Below are positions 1 through 8,992 of a DNA stretch of 48,969 nucleotides, in pieces; within the stretch, counting starts at the first letter, position 1, and the number at the start of each line of letters is the position of its first letter. Origin of the DNA: Lachnospiraceae bacterium UBA3273. GTDB taxonomy: Bacteria > Bacillota > Clostridia > Lachnospirales > Lachnospiraceae. The notes under the pieces were generated by a model. That model saw nothing but the letters and a program-made list of their open reading frames with translations. It was not told the DNA's origin and searched no databases. The translations under genes were made by a program, and so were the position numbers. The stretch lies in assembly GCA_002362385.1 (NCBI GenBank), contig DEUB01000069.1, forward strand, positions 1 through 48,969, in the 5' to 3' direction.

Positions 1-14
1 TCCAAAAACCGTAA

Positions 15-23
15 TGCTATAAT
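15..23 (+). promoter_or_regulatory. Possible extended -10 promoter (TGCTATAAT)
   Basis: TGC followed by TATAAT at 18-23 fits an extended -10 element. The -35 region lies outside the window. If it is active, its transcript would run through the terminator hairpin at 59-90 before reaching the AEC transporter gene, giving an attenuator-like arrangement. It could equally be a chance AT-rich match at the end of an upstream gene. Confidence 0.35.
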
Positions 24-58
24 CAATCCGTAATAAATAGTTTAAGGCTTTTAAAAAG

Positions 59-90
59 AGCATTGGGAATGGATTTTCTGGTGCTTTTTT
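59..90 (+). terminator. Rho-independent terminator ahead of the AEC gene
   Basis: An 11-bp stem rich in G-T wobbles (AGCATTGGGAA at 59-69 with TTTTCTGGTGCT ending at 85) closes a 5-nt loop and is followed by TTTTTT. It either ends a gene upstream of the window or acts as an attenuator for the transporter starting 25 nt later. Confidence 0.65.
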
Positions 91-114
91 CATGTGATTT
101 AAAGGAGTGGAAAA

Positions 115-1047
115 ATGAATACCTTCATAGTCATCCAGCAAATGCTGGTGCTGTTTGCCCTGATGGTGGTGGGATATGCCTGTTATAAAGCGTCCTGGCT
201 GGATAAAAATGCATATGGCAGGCTGTCTAAGATCGTTGTAAACGTAATGAATCCCATGCTGATCATCAATGGGGTCCTGAATAAAGATACGGGGGACGAT
301 TACCGAAAGGTGCTGATAAATCTTTTGCTTGTTGGGATCTACTTTATTCTTTTGACCGTCTTAAGCTTTTTCATTGTAAAGATCTTAAGAATCGAAAAAC
401 CTGTAGAGAGCCTTTACCGGCTTATGATGATCTTTTCCAACGTGGGATTTATAGCAATTCCCGTGATCAGCAGCGTTTACGGAGAAGGCGCGGTATTATA
501 TATTGCATTTTATATCCTGGGATATAATTTCCTTTTATATACCTATGGGCTTCATCTGGTAGAGGAAAGCATAACCGGAGACGGGAAAAAAGAAAAAGGA
601 AAGGGCTATAAAAAAATAATCAATTCGGGCGTCGTTGCCTGCCTTGCCGCTATCCTCATTTTTGCGGCGAAGATCAGGGTGCCTTCCTCTGTAGAAGCTT
701 TTGTTTCTTATCTGGGAGAGCCTGCGGTTCCTTTGTCCATGATCTTGATCGGGGCGTCTATGGCCCAGCAGGATTTAAAACGGCTTTTTGCAGATATTAA
801 GATGTATTTATTTTTGCTTATCAGGCTGCTTGTCGTACCTGTTACGGCGGCTTTGCTTATCAGGGGATTTGCCCTGGATGAAAAGATAGCCGGAACATTC
901 ATCCTTATGCTGGCCATGCCGGTGGGGAGCATTGTAGTGCTGCTGGCGGCGGATCAGGGAGCGGATGAGAGCTGCTGCATTAAGGGAAGTGTTTTAAGCA
1001 CTCTTTTAAGCGTTATAACGATACCTGTAGTTTCATTTTTGCTTTAA
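115..1047 (+). CDS. AEC family transporter (auxin efflux carrier-like permease)
   Basis: A 310-aa polytopic membrane protein with about ten hydrophobic segments spread along its length, the usual size and layout of the AEC/membrane transport protein family. Family members export or take up small organic acids such as malate or malonate in bacteria; the substrate cannot be read from sequence. A central hydrophilic loop rich in Lys and Glu (about residues 150-170) separates two five-helix halves. The start is set by AAAGGAGTGG eight nt upstream of ATG. No partner gene is obvious. The following chemoreceptor and MFS carrier suggest a local theme of small-molecule sensing and transport, but each seems to be transcribed separately. 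Confidence 0.85.
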   Translation: MNTFIVIQQMLVLFALMVVGYACYKASWLDKNAYGRLSKIVVNVMNPMLIINGVLNKDTGDDYRKVLINLLLVGIYFILLTVLSFFIVKILRIEKPVESLYRLMMIFSNVGFIAIPVISSVYGEGAVLYIAFYILGYNFLLYTYGLHLVEESITGDGKKEKGKGYKKIINSGVVACLAAILIFAAKIRVPSSVEAFVSYLGEPAVPLSMILIGASMAQQDLKRLFADIKMYLFLLIRLLVVPVTAALLIRGFALDEKIAGTFILMLAMPVGSIVVLLAADQGADESCCIKGSVLSTLLSVITIPVVSFLL

Positions 1048-1073
1048 TTAGTGTATAATGATTTTAATTGTTG

Positions 1074-1152
1074 TTGATCTGCAAAATACGACAAAAAATG
1101 CAGATCAATCTTAAGGGAGCATAGGCCGGGGAATCCGGTATGGAGTATGCTC
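1074..1152 (+). promoter_or_regulatory. Two stem-loops in the leader of the chemoreceptor gene
   Basis: A perfect 10-bp inverted repeat, TTGATCTGCA (1074-1083) with TGCAGATCAA (1099-1108), is followed by a second stem, GAGCATA (1117-1123) with TATGCTC (1146-1152), which contains an inner CCGG/CCGG pairing. A TATAAT at 1054-1059 lies just upstream. No T-run follows, so these are not simple terminators. I do not recognise a riboswitch class. Confidence 0.4.
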
Positions 1153-1215
1153 AACTGTTTGCGTAGAAGTGTTTGATTTTGAAGAAGGACAGAAAAAATG
1201 AAGGAGTGAAAAGGG

Positions 1216-3219
1216 ATGAAGGAGTCAACGCAAAAGGATGCTGAAAAAAAGAACGGATTTTTTGGAAGCATCAAAGGCAATATTATTTCCTATGTGGCGC
1301 TGTGTATCGTGATCATCATAGCAGTAACGGCAACGCTCAACAGCATTGTTCTGAGAAATGTACTGATAACTAACGGTCATAACACGCTTTTGGAAGAAGC
1401 GGGGAATACGAGCGAGCTGATCGATGAGTGGCTGATCAGGCAGGCCTATATTGTTGAGACTATGGAAAGCGCTCTTCGGACAATGGACACAGACGACATG
1501 GAAGCCGTCATGGACTATCTGGAAGCAAACCTTTCCGAAAATCCGGATGCCCTGATGTATTATTGCTGTCTTGCTTATGACGGCGGAGTTTTTCCCGCAA
1601 ACCACTCTTCCCTTGATCTGGATCCTACTACAAGAGGCTGGTGGATCGATGCGGTAGAAAAAGGAGATTTGATCTACACGGAGCCGTATACGGATTTTGC
1701 CACAGGGCAGATGATCGTATCCATTGCAAAGCCCTTTACCATGGATGGGGAACAGGCGGTTATTCTGGCGGATATTACCATTGACAGCCTGATTGAAATG
1801 GTAAAGAGCGTGGGAACGGATGAGAGCGTGCAGACCTTTCTCCTGGCCGAAGATAACAGTGTAATTACCCATGAAAACAAAGAATATCTGCCGAAAGAAG
1901 AGGGGAATACCGTTTTATCCGACGTTCTGGACATTGATCTTGAAAAGGATCATGTATCCACGTTCAGGGATTACGACGGCATTTCCAAGTATTATGCCGT
2001 TCGGAAGGTCGAGACAACGGGGTGGCGTCTTGGGATCACACAACCTACTTCTGTTATCAGCAGTAAGATCAGAAATAATCTGATGCTTCCGCTGGCAGTG
2101 GACATTATTTTTCTGGTAGTATTCATTGTCCTGCTGAATATCGTAGTCAACAGGCTCTTAAAGCCGTTAGCTGAGATGAAGGCCTTTATTAAGGAAAAGG
2201 TAATCGGCACGAAAAACTGCAGAGCGGAGAAGAACGAAGTAAAAGAGATCAGCTACCTCATTGAGGAGTTAGAGAGCAGGGTAATTTCCACCATACAAAA
2301 GACACAGCGGGAAACGGAAATGATACGCGATATGATTTCGGGAACGGACAGTCATGTGTCGGATATGAACGGGAATATTATGGAGATCAGCGCTATTATG
2401 GAAGAAACAGGGGCGAGCGTGACCTCCCAGACAGAAAGCATCAGCGATATCGACAGAAACTGCCGGGATGTTGCAGAAGCCATGGACGAACTGGTAAAAA
2501 ATACCCAGTCCATTACGGTGCGGGCAAAAGAGATCATCGTGAGAGTGGAACAGATGATCCCCGGGCTGTTGGAAGACAAGGAAAATGCCATTTCCGTTAC
2601 ATTAGACAGTAAGAAGAGCCTTGAGAGCGCTATTGAAGAAACAAAAGTGATCGGGGAGATCGTGGAGGTTTCCCAGGCGATCAGCGCCATTGCCGAGCAG
2701 ACCAATCTTCTGGCACTTAACGCTTCCATAGAGGCGGCACGGGCAGGAGAAGCCGGCAGAGGTTTTGCTGTGGTGGCGGATGAGATCAACCAGCTGAGCA
2801 ATACCACCAGCAGTGAGATCGACAAGGTCAACGAACTGGTTAAAAAGGTCATGGAAAGCGTGGATAAGTTATCCGATGCCAGCAGCAAAGTCATTACATT
2901 TTTGGATGAGATCGTACTGAAGGATTATGATAAGCTGGAAACTCTTGCGGACAGCTACAAAGAGGATGCAACTTATTATGTGGAAGTCAGCAATGCGCTG
3001 GGTTCACATACCGAAAACTTAAACGCATCCATTGCAAATATCAATGAGATCATAGATACCATTGATACTTCCCAGAAGGAACTGGACGGAGCGGTTCATT
3101 CAGTCAATGAAAATCTGCAGCGGATTACCAATGCAAGCGAAAATGTTTCAGCGGAAACAAAGGATGTTATGAGGAGCATCGCTTCCCTGCAGTCCACAGT
3201 CGAACAGTTTAATCTGTAA
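1216..3219 (+). CDS. Methyl-accepting chemotaxis protein with dCACHE-type sensor
   Basis: A 667-aa transmembrane chemoreceptor. One membrane helix lies near residues 21-45, then an extracytoplasmic sensor of about 240 residues with the PAS-like features of dCACHE domains (DPTTRGWWIDAVEKGD, then IVSIAKPF). A second helix is near 287-311, followed by a weakly conserved HAMP-like linker and a cytoplasmic signalling coiled coil. The signalling tip is classical: AIAEQTNLLALNASIEAAR and GRGFAVVADEI near residues 490-525, the CheA/CheW contact. dCACHE sensors commonly bind amino acids or organic acids. No C-terminal CheR tether pentapeptide is seen. The start ATG follows AAGGAGTGAAAAGGG. Confidence 0.93.
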   Translation: MKESTQKDAEKKNGFFGSIKGNIISYVALCIVIIIAVTATLNSIVLRNVLITNGHNTLLEEAGNTSELIDEWLIRQAYIVETMESALRTMDTDDMEAVMDYLEANLSENPDALMYYCCLAYDGGVFPANHSSLDLDPTTRGWWIDAVEKGDLIYTEPYTDFATGQMIVSIAKPFTMDGEQAVILADITIDSLIEMVKSVGTDESVQTFLLAEDNSVITHENKEYLPKEEGNTVLSDVLDIDLEKDHVSTFRDYDGISKYYAVRKVETTGWRLGITQPTSVISSKIRNNLMLPLAVDIIFLVVFIVLLNIVVNRLLKPLAEMKAFIKEKVIGTKNCRAEKNEVKEISYLIEELESRVISTIQKTQRETEMIRDMISGTDSHVSDMNGNIMEISAIMEETGASVTSQTESISDIDRNCRDVAEAMDELVKNTQSITVRAKEIIVRVEQMIPGLLEDKENAISVTLDSKKSLESAIEETKVIGEIVEVSQAISAIAEQTNLLALNASIEAARAGEAGRGFAVVADEINQLSNTTSSEIDKVNELVKKVMESVDKLSDASSKVITFLDEIVLKDYDKLETLADSYKEDATYYVEVSNALGSHTENLNASIANINEIIDTIDTSQKELDGAVHSVNENLQRITNASENVSAETKDVMRSIASLQSTVEQFNL

Positions 3220-3246
3220 CAGGGAAGAGATAGGAGCCGGTTACGC

Positions 3247-3275
3247 TTGAAACAAAGCAAAGAAGGGTGTATAAT
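3247..3275 (+). promoter_or_regulatory. Sigma-A promoter for the OFA-type transporter
   Basis: TTGAAA (3247-3252), a 17-bp spacer and TATAAT (3270-3275). Transcription would start near 3282, leaving a leader of about 85 nt before the MFS gene. Confidence 0.75.
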
Positions 3276-3365
3276 GTTCATGTTTAGCTTTCGGAAAATT
3301 GTATAGAAATCATCGAAAGCGATTAAAATGTATTAAAAAATTTAGCACGAAGGAAGTAGAAGCTT

Positions 3366-4730
3366 ATGGGAGAAAATGCAAAAAAAACAGGCGGATGGCG
3401 CGCGAATAAGTGGTTTCGGGCAGCGATTCCCGCATTATTGCTGCATTGCAGCATCGGAACTGTGTACTGTTGGTCGATCTTCAGTCAGGAAATTGCGGAT
3501 TACATTGGATTTTCAAAGGGTGCCACCGAATGGGCATTCAGTTTTGCAATCTTTTTCCTGGGTATGTCGGCGGCATTTTTGGGAAATGTGGTTGAAAAGG
3601 ATATACATAAGTCGTCCCTGATCGCCACGATCTGTTTTGCGGCAGGTATGGCCGGCACGGGATTTTTCATTTACTACGGCGGACTGCATAAAGGAAATGT
3701 GCTGTCACTGGTAGGTATTTATCTGTGTTACGGATTTATTATGGGCATCGGACTGGGTACGGGATATCTGTCTCCGGTCAAGACGTTGATGCTCTGGTTT
3801 GAGGACAGAAAAGGTCTTGCAACAGGTCTTGCGGTTGCAGGCTTTGGCGCAGCAAAGGCTATTGCAAGCCCCATTATGCAGTCCATGCTGGATAATCTGG
3901 GAGAGGGCGGCATTTATAAAATGTTCCTGATTCTGGCAGTTGTATACTTTGTCATGATGTTTGTGGGACATTTGCTTTTAAAGAAACCGGAAGGCTGGCA
4001 TGAGCCCCAGAAGAAGGAAAAGGGCCAGAGCATGATGGCAGTCATCAAATCCAAGCCTATTACCAACTATATCGGAATCTGGCTGATGTTCTATATCAAT
4101 ATCACATGCGGCCTTGCTCTGATCTCCCAGGAAAAGATGATCGTAAAATGTATCGGTCTTGCAGGAGCTGCGGGAATCATTTCCACCGTATCGGCAATCT
4201 TTAACGCCGGCGGGCGTCTCGGCTTTTCCGCATGGGCGGATACCATGAAGGACAGGAATACGATCTATAAGCTGATATTTATTCTCTCTATCGTATTTAC
4301 GGGAATTGTACTTTTGACAAGTGGAATCAAAAACGGAGAAGGAAGTATAATGCTGATCATCCTTGTACTGGGATTGATCTTCGTCGTCAACGCAGGATAC
4401 GGCGGCGGTTTCTCCAATGTACCCACATTGTTGTCCGACCATTATGGTATGGGCAATATCAGTGCGATCCACGGACTTACTTTATCCGCTTGGGCATTTG
4501 CGGGCCTGACCGGAAACCAGATGGCAACATGGATCGTCAATACCTTTGGGGCGCCTGTTGACATTGAGCATGCCCTTGCTGACGGTACGGTGGAAGTTCT
4601 TACGGTAAATCCTACGGGCTACCAATATGTTTTGTATGCCACCATCGTGCTTTATATTATCGCACTGCTCGTATGCTTCCTTATGGTAAAGCCTACAGAT
4701 AAGGCATTGGAAGCCAAAAAGGCAAAATAA
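3366..4730 (+). CDS. OFA-family MFS transporter (oxalate/formate antiporter-like)
   Basis: A 454-aa major facilitator with about twelve membrane segments. The opening (RAAIPALLLHCSIGTVYCWSIF) and the loop with GTGYLSPVKTLMLWFEDRKGLATG match the OFA subfamily, whose best-known member is the Oxalobacter oxalate:formate antiporter. Many clostridial members probably carry other monocarboxylates such as pyruvate, lactate or formate, so the substrate is open. The gene stands alone between its own promoter and a terminator. Given the pyruvate formate-lyase locus further along, monocarboxylate exchange is plausible but unproven. The start ATG follows GAAGGAAGTAGAAGCTT. Confidence 0.87.
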   Translation: MGENAKKTGGWRANKWFRAAIPALLLHCSIGTVYCWSIFSQEIADYIGFSKGATEWAFSFAIFFLGMSAAFLGNVVEKDIHKSSLIATICFAAGMAGTGFFIYYGGLHKGNVLSLVGIYLCYGFIMGIGLGTGYLSPVKTLMLWFEDRKGLATGLAVAGFGAAKAIASPIMQSMLDNLGEGGIYKMFLILAVVYFVMMFVGHLLLKKPEGWHEPQKKEKGQSMMAVIKSKPITNYIGIWLMFYINITCGLALISQEKMIVKCIGLAGAAGIISTVSAIFNAGGRLGFSAWADTMKDRNTIYKLIFILSIVFTGIVLLTSGIKNGEGSIMLIILVLGLIFVVNAGYGGGFSNVPTLLSDHYGMGNISAIHGLTLSAWAFAGLTGNQMATWIVNTFGAPVDIEHALADGTVEVLTVNPTGYQYVLYATIVLYIIALLVCFLMVKPTDKALEAKKAK

Positions 4731-4772
4731 AAATTCTATAGCGATTGCAGATAAGTGCAGATAAAAGATAAG

Positions 4773-4809
4773 AGAGCGACACTTTCCGACGAAAGATGCC
4801 GCTCTTTTT
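4773..4809 (+). terminator. Rho-independent terminator after the MFS gene
   Basis: AGAGCG and CTTTC on the 5' side pair with GAAAG and CGCTCT on the 3' side around a CGAC loop, with a small internal loop, followed by TTTTT. Confidence 0.8.
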
Positions 4810-4878
4810 ATAATAAAGCCATACCGAAAAAAGGATCGTAAAAGAGCGGATGGAGGCAAAGATTTTATAGCGTTATGC

Positions 4879-4907
4879 TTGCAAAGAAAAAGGCGGTCAT
4901 ATATAAT
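4879..4907 (+). promoter_or_regulatory. Sigma-A promoter for the sensor-GGDEF gene
   Basis: TTGCAA (4879-4884), a 17-bp spacer and TATAAT (4902-4907). The start codon lies about 60 nt past the expected transcription start. Confidence 0.75.
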
Positions 4908-4975
4908 ATAGAATAATAGGGGATTTTAAATGATTTTAGAAAACTGGTACTAATTTCCTACAATAAGGAGCGAAA

Positions 4976-7285
4976 ATGAGCGGAAAAAGACTGAATATAG
5001 GTTTATTAATAAGCGAGTATTGTGACATTTTCGCCAGAGAGGTTTGCAACGGGGCAATGTATGCGGCTGAGGAGATGGATGCAAATCTGTTTATTTTGGC
5101 CGGCGGTTACTTTGATGCGCCTTATATGGAGCGGAACAAAAGCAAATACGAATATCAAAACAATTATATATTTAATTTTGTGACAAAGAAAAATATTGAC
5201 ATACTGGTGGTCTTATTGGGGACCATTGCAAGCAATGTGGATGAAAGCGTCCAGAAAAGGTTCCTTGAAGGATATACGGGAATCCCCGTCATTACCATTG
5301 CAAATAAGGTCGAGGGATATGTCAACATTTCCTTTGACAATAAAGCCGGTTTTGCCAAAGAGGTGGAGTATCTGATCCGCTGTCTGGGAAGAAGGAAGAT
5401 CGGAATTGTCTGCGGCCCGGCAACCAACGAAGATTCCATAGAGAGGCTTTCGGCTTACAAGGAAGTTCTTCAAAATAACGGCATAGCGGTAGAAGATAAG
5501 AAAATCGTATACGGGAATTTTACCGAATATAGTGATGATGTGGTGGAAGAGCTTCTTGCAAATAATAACTGCGACTTGGATGCCATTGTCTTTTCCAATG
5601 ATTATATGGCTATCGGAGGTTACCGCGTTCTGGAAAAGCACGGAATGAGGATAGGAAAAGACGTTTCTGTGGTGGGGTTTGACGATTCTCCTTTTTCTTC
5701 CCTGATGGAACCCAGCCTTACCACGACAAGGGCGGAGTCTGCGGAACTCGGATACCGCGCTCTTATGGAAGCATGCAAAGAAAAAGGAGAGGGAAATAAG
5801 GATCTGCGAATTGAAACGGCTTTTATAGCGAGAGAATCCTGCGGCGGAAAGAGCAAAGACGCTGTTGCGAGGATCGAGAAAAAGTTCAGCTTCGATCCGG
5901 ATAAAGACGATGTCAATGTTTTGGTAGAGCAGATCAGCGAAGCCTTATTCGATACCCATGCAGAAGAAGATACGGTTTCCATGGTGGAAAGGGAACTGGA
6001 GAAGTTTACGACATGGATGATTGAAAATGTTTACGGCAAGAGTATCAGCGATGAGTTATACGGGGAAATATCAGACCATTTTTTCAGGCTCAATGCGGAA
6101 ATATTGGCAAAGACGGATAATATCAGCCGTGTGTATGAAGTGGGCGAATATTTAATGCTGCTGTTTGCCAAATCGGTGGAATCCGATAAGGACAGGATCA
6201 AGCTTTATGTTGCTTTGGCGGAATGCTACAAAAATATGCTGGTATTAAATGAAAGGCATAAGAATCAGAATTCCAGGGAGCGAGATATGCTCAATCAGGT
6301 ATCCATGGCGATTACCAGAGATATGATCAGTGACGACAATACCGAAAATTACGATACGCTGTTAGCGAGGATGTATCAGCTGAATGTTGCCAAAAGCTAT
6401 CTTTTAATGTTTCCGGAAGTATTGAAATGCAGGAAAAACGGAAAATGGGAGAGGCCGGATAAGCTTTTTGTCAAAGCATACCAGAAAGGAAGGGACAGCT
6501 ATATTCCCCCTGCCGAAAAACAGGAGATATCCGTTGACGACATATTTAACAATCCTTTTTTAGAGGACGGCAGGAGAAAAACGTATGCGGTATCCTTCCT
6601 CTTCTCAAAGGATGAACAATACGGACTGTATGTAATGGAACCTACAAGGGAAAACCTGATTGCCATAGAACCGGTTGCTTTCCAGATTTCATCGGCGATC
6701 CAGACCATCCGTCTGATTAAGAGCAAGGAAGCTGTCAGCGTCCAGCTGGAGGAAAGCCTTGAGCAGTTAAAGGAGACCAACGCCTTTTTAGATGAGGTAT
6801 CCAAATCCGACGAACTGACCCAGATCTATAACAGGAGAGGGTTCCTGGTTACGGCCCGTAAGACTATGAGAGTACCTGAGAATCAAAATAAATGTGCGGT
6901 CATTATCTATGCGGATATGAATAACCTGAAGCTGATCAATGACAAATTCGGCCATGAAGAAGGGGATTACGCCTTAAAGGCCATTGCGCAGATATTGCAG
7001 GATGCTTTGGGAGAAGATCAGATCATCGGCCGGTTTGGCGGAGATGAATTTGCCGCTTTTCTGTTTACGGAAGATAAGAATTACGAGAAGCTTTTGCGGG
7101 ATAAGATCGCGGAAGCTACGGTTCTGCTCAATGACAGCAATGATAAACCGTACTATATCAGCATGAGCGTGGGCATGAGTTCCTTTGTCAATGAAGAAGG
7201 GGCCGCTTTGAATGATGCCATGGTCCGTGCCGACGTGGATCTGTATTTGCAAAAGAAGCATAAGAGAAACAAAATTTTAAAGTAA
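4976..7285 (+). CDS. LacI-type ligand-binding domain fused to a diguanylate cyclase (GGDEF)
   Basis: A 769-aa soluble protein. Residues 5-285 are a periplasmic-binding-protein-like type I fold of the LacI/GalR kind (VVGFDDSPFSSLMEPSLTTTR is the classical LacI signature), but there is no helix-turn-helix, signal peptide or membrane helix, so it should sense a cytosolic ligand. A helical middle section (about 290-600) leads to a GGDEF domain (about 615-769) with GRFGGDEF near residue 688, which makes cyclic di-GMP from two GTP. The allosteric I-site RxxD is absent: Gly-Glu-Asp-Gln stands there. Product inhibition is therefore not expected. The gene is monocistronic or reads through a hairpin into the DUF218 gene. 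Confidence 0.88.
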   Translation: MSGKRLNIGLLISEYCDIFAREVCNGAMYAAEEMDANLFILAGGYFDAPYMERNKSKYEYQNNYIFNFVTKKNIDILVVLLGTIASNVDESVQKRFLEGYTGIPVITIANKVEGYVNISFDNKAGFAKEVEYLIRCLGRRKIGIVCGPATNEDSIERLSAYKEVLQNNGIAVEDKKIVYGNFTEYSDDVVEELLANNNCDLDAIVFSNDYMAIGGYRVLEKHGMRIGKDVSVVGFDDSPFSSLMEPSLTTTRAESAELGYRALMEACKEKGEGNKDLRIETAFIARESCGGKSKDAVARIEKKFSFDPDKDDVNVLVEQISEALFDTHAEEDTVSMVERELEKFTTWMIENVYGKSISDELYGEISDHFFRLNAEILAKTDNISRVYEVGEYLMLLFAKSVESDKDRIKLYVALAECYKNMLVLNERHKNQNSRERDMLNQVSMAITRDMISDDNTENYDTLLARMYQLNVAKSYLLMFPEVLKCRKNGKWERPDKLFVKAYQKGRDSYIPPAEKQEISVDDIFNNPFLEDGRRKTYAVSFLFSKDEQYGLYVMEPTRENLIAIEPVAFQISSAIQTIRLIKSKEAVSVQLEESLEQLKETNAFLDEVSKSDELTQIYNRRGFLVTARKTMRVPENQNKCAVIIYADMNNLKLINDKFGHEEGDYALKAIAQILQDALGEDQIIGRFGGDEFAAFLFTEDKNYEKLLRDKIAEATVLLNDSNDKPYYISMSVGMSSFVNEEGAALNDAMVRADVDLYLQKKHKRNKILK

Positions 7286-7292
7286 GAGATTT

Positions 7293-7326
7293 AGGTTCGG
7301 ACCGGCCGGTCCGGGCCTGAATTTTT
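7293..7326 (+). terminator. Palindromic hairpin with T-run (terminator or partial terminator)
   Basis: AGG..CGGACCGG pairs with CCGGTCCG..CCT, followed by GAATTTTT. It separates the GGDEF gene from the next start codon by only 18 nt, so it may limit rather than stop read-through. Confidence 0.6.
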
Positions 7327-7343
7327 AGAATTGGGATAAAGAG

Positions 7344-8168
7344 ATGGCGAAAGCAGGAAAGAAAAAAGTAAAGGACATAAAAAGCGAAGGACAAAAAAAG
7401 TCCGGCGTTTTATTTAAGATCTGGATTTTGCTGGGAATACTCTGCCTTGGTTATTTTACGGGCCTGGTGGCTTATGCGGGGTTGGCTAATGCATTTTATT
7501 TTATCTGGCTCATAGGAGGCATTTTTTTTCTGATCTTTGCATGGATGGCAAAAACTCATTTTGTCAGGCGGTTTGTGCCGGGATGGCTTAAGGTGGCAAT
7601 GGTAATTTTAATTTGTATCGGACTTGGTATTTTTATTACGGTTGAAGGCTTTATTTTGTCGGGATTTTACAGAACGCCGTCCAAAGAAGTGGATTATGTG
7701 ATCGTGCTGGGAGCGCATGTAAGAGACGGGAGGCCCAGCAGGGTGCTTGCAAAAAGGCTGGACGCGGCTTACGACTATGCAATGGGGCATGAAAATGTAA
7801 CGGTTGTTGTATCGGGCGGAAAAGGCAGCGACGAGACGACCACGGAGGCCTATGCCATGGCCGCTTATTTAAAGGAAAAGGGACTTGACGAAGAAAGGAT
7901 CCTTTTGGAGGACAGGTCCACAAATACAAAAGAAAATCTGGCTTTTTCCAGGGAACTTATCGGAGAAGGAAAGAAAATAGCGGTCGTCAGCAATGACTTT
8001 CATATTTTCAGGGCCGTGCATCTGGCTGCACATCAGGGATTTGAGGAACCGCAGGCGCTTTCGGCAAGGGATGATATCGCAACGATGCCCGCAAATCTGG
8101 TCAGGGAATTTTTCGGGGTGGTAAAGGATTTTGCCTGCGGCAATATGAATTTATTTCCATTGTGGTAA
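7344..8168 (+). CDS. YdcF/ElyC-like DUF218 membrane protein
   Basis: A 274-aa protein with a Lys-rich N-terminus, three hydrophobic segments (about residues 25-45, 50-70 and 80-105), then a DUF218 domain. Family landmarks seen are VDYVIVLGAHVRDGRPS, VVVSGGKGSDETTTEAYAM, ILLEDRSTNTKENL and VSNDFHIFRA. The Asp, Glu and His residues of these motifs form the presumed active site. DUF218 proteins (SanA, ElyC, YdcF) are linked to cell-envelope integrity and vancomycin sensitivity in enterobacteria; the reaction is unknown. The sirtuin gene starts 12 nt downstream, so the two are probably cotranscribed. The ribosome binding site is weak (GGGATAAAGAG). Confidence 0.85.
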   Translation: MAKAGKKKVKDIKSEGQKKSGVLFKIWILLGILCLGYFTGLVAYAGLANAFYFIWLIGGIFFLIFAWMAKTHFVRRFVPGWLKVAMVILICIGLGIFITVEGFILSGFYRTPSKEVDYVIVLGAHVRDGRPSRVLAKRLDAAYDYAMGHENVTVVVSGGKGSDETTTEAYAMAAYLKEKGLDEERILLEDRSTNTKENLAFSRELIGEGKKIAVVSNDFHIFRAVHLAAHQGFEEPQALSARDDIATMPANLVREFFGVVKDFACGNMNLFPLW

Positions 8169-8180
8169 AGGAGGCAGTAT

Positions 8181-8906
8181 ATGAATGAGATTGAAAAGCT
8201 TCAAAAAATGATCGATGAAAGCAGTTCCATTGTGTTTTTCGGGGGAGCGGGCGTGTCCACGGAAAGCGGTATTCCGGATTTCAGAAGTGTGGACGGATTA
8301 TACCACCAGAAATATGATTATCCGCCGGAGACGATTTTGAGCCATACATTTTATCGGAACAAACCCGAGGAATTTTACAAATTATACAGGGATAAGATGC
8401 TGTGTCTTGACGCAAAGCCCAATGCGGCACATCTAAAGCTTGCCGAGCTGGAGGCGGCAGGAAAGCTTAAGGCTGTCATTACCCAGAATATAGACGGGCT
8501 TCATCAGGCGGCGGGAAGCAAATGCGTATATGAGCTTCACGGCAGTGTTTTGAGAAATTATTGCGAGGAATGCGGGAAATTTTACGATGCCCGATATATC
8601 CTGGATACGGAGGGCGTGCCCAAGTGCAGCTGCGGAGGGCCTCTTAAGCCCGACGTGGTTTTGTATGAGGAAGGCCTGGATAATCAGGTGTTAAACGGCG
8701 CCATAAGGGCCATCAGCCAGGCGGATATGCTGATCATCGGCGGAACCTCCCTGGTGGTTTATCCTGCGGCGGGACTTATTGATTATTACAGCGGCTCTAA
8801 ACTTGTCCTGATCAATAAAGCGCCTACGTCAAGAGACAATATGGCGGATCTGGTCATCAGCGGGCCTATCGGGGAGATTCTTTCACAGATAGAAGTCCAT
8901 GCCTGA
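8181..8906 (+). CDS. cobB: NAD-dependent protein deacylase (sirtuin)
   Basis: A 241-aa cytosolic sirtuin that removes acetyl or other acyl groups from lysines, consuming NAD. It shows the NAD-binding GGAGVSTESGIPDFRS near residues 19-34, TQNIDGLHQAAGS, the catalytic His in ELHGSV, a zinc-binding set (CEECG, then CSCGG) and the GTSLVVYPAAG loop. The length is typical of bacterial class U/III enzymes. AAAGGAGGCAGTAT places the ATG. It lies directly behind the DUF218 gene. The symbol cobB is by family; some annotators use srtN or npdA. Confidence 0.93.
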   Translation: MNEIEKLQKMIDESSSIVFFGGAGVSTESGIPDFRSVDGLYHQKYDYPPETILSHTFYRNKPEEFYKLYRDKMLCLDAKPNAAHLKLAELEAAGKLKAVITQNIDGLHQAAGSKCVYELHGSVLRNYCEECGKFYDARYILDTEGVPKCSCGGPLKPDVVLYEEGLDNQVLNGAIRAISQADMLIIGGTSLVVYPAAGLIDYYSGSKLVLINKAPTSRDNMADLVISGPIGEILSQIEVHA

Positions 8907-8992
8907 TGCTTTCTGCTCCGGTTTCCACATAAACGGCAGGCCGGCAGGATCTTAAAGAGGATAGAGAGAAAAGGCGGGAAAGGAGCATTGAG

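Noticed and set aside
1225..1872. 215-aa open frame antisense to the chemoreceptor gene
   Set aside because: Shadow of the MCP codons: no ribosome binding site, no domain, and the plus-strand gene is fully supported.
3978..4472. 164-aa antisense frame in the OFA transporter gene
   Set aside because: Low-complexity composition rich in Asp, Tyr and Cys as expected from the reverse of membrane codons; no start site signals.
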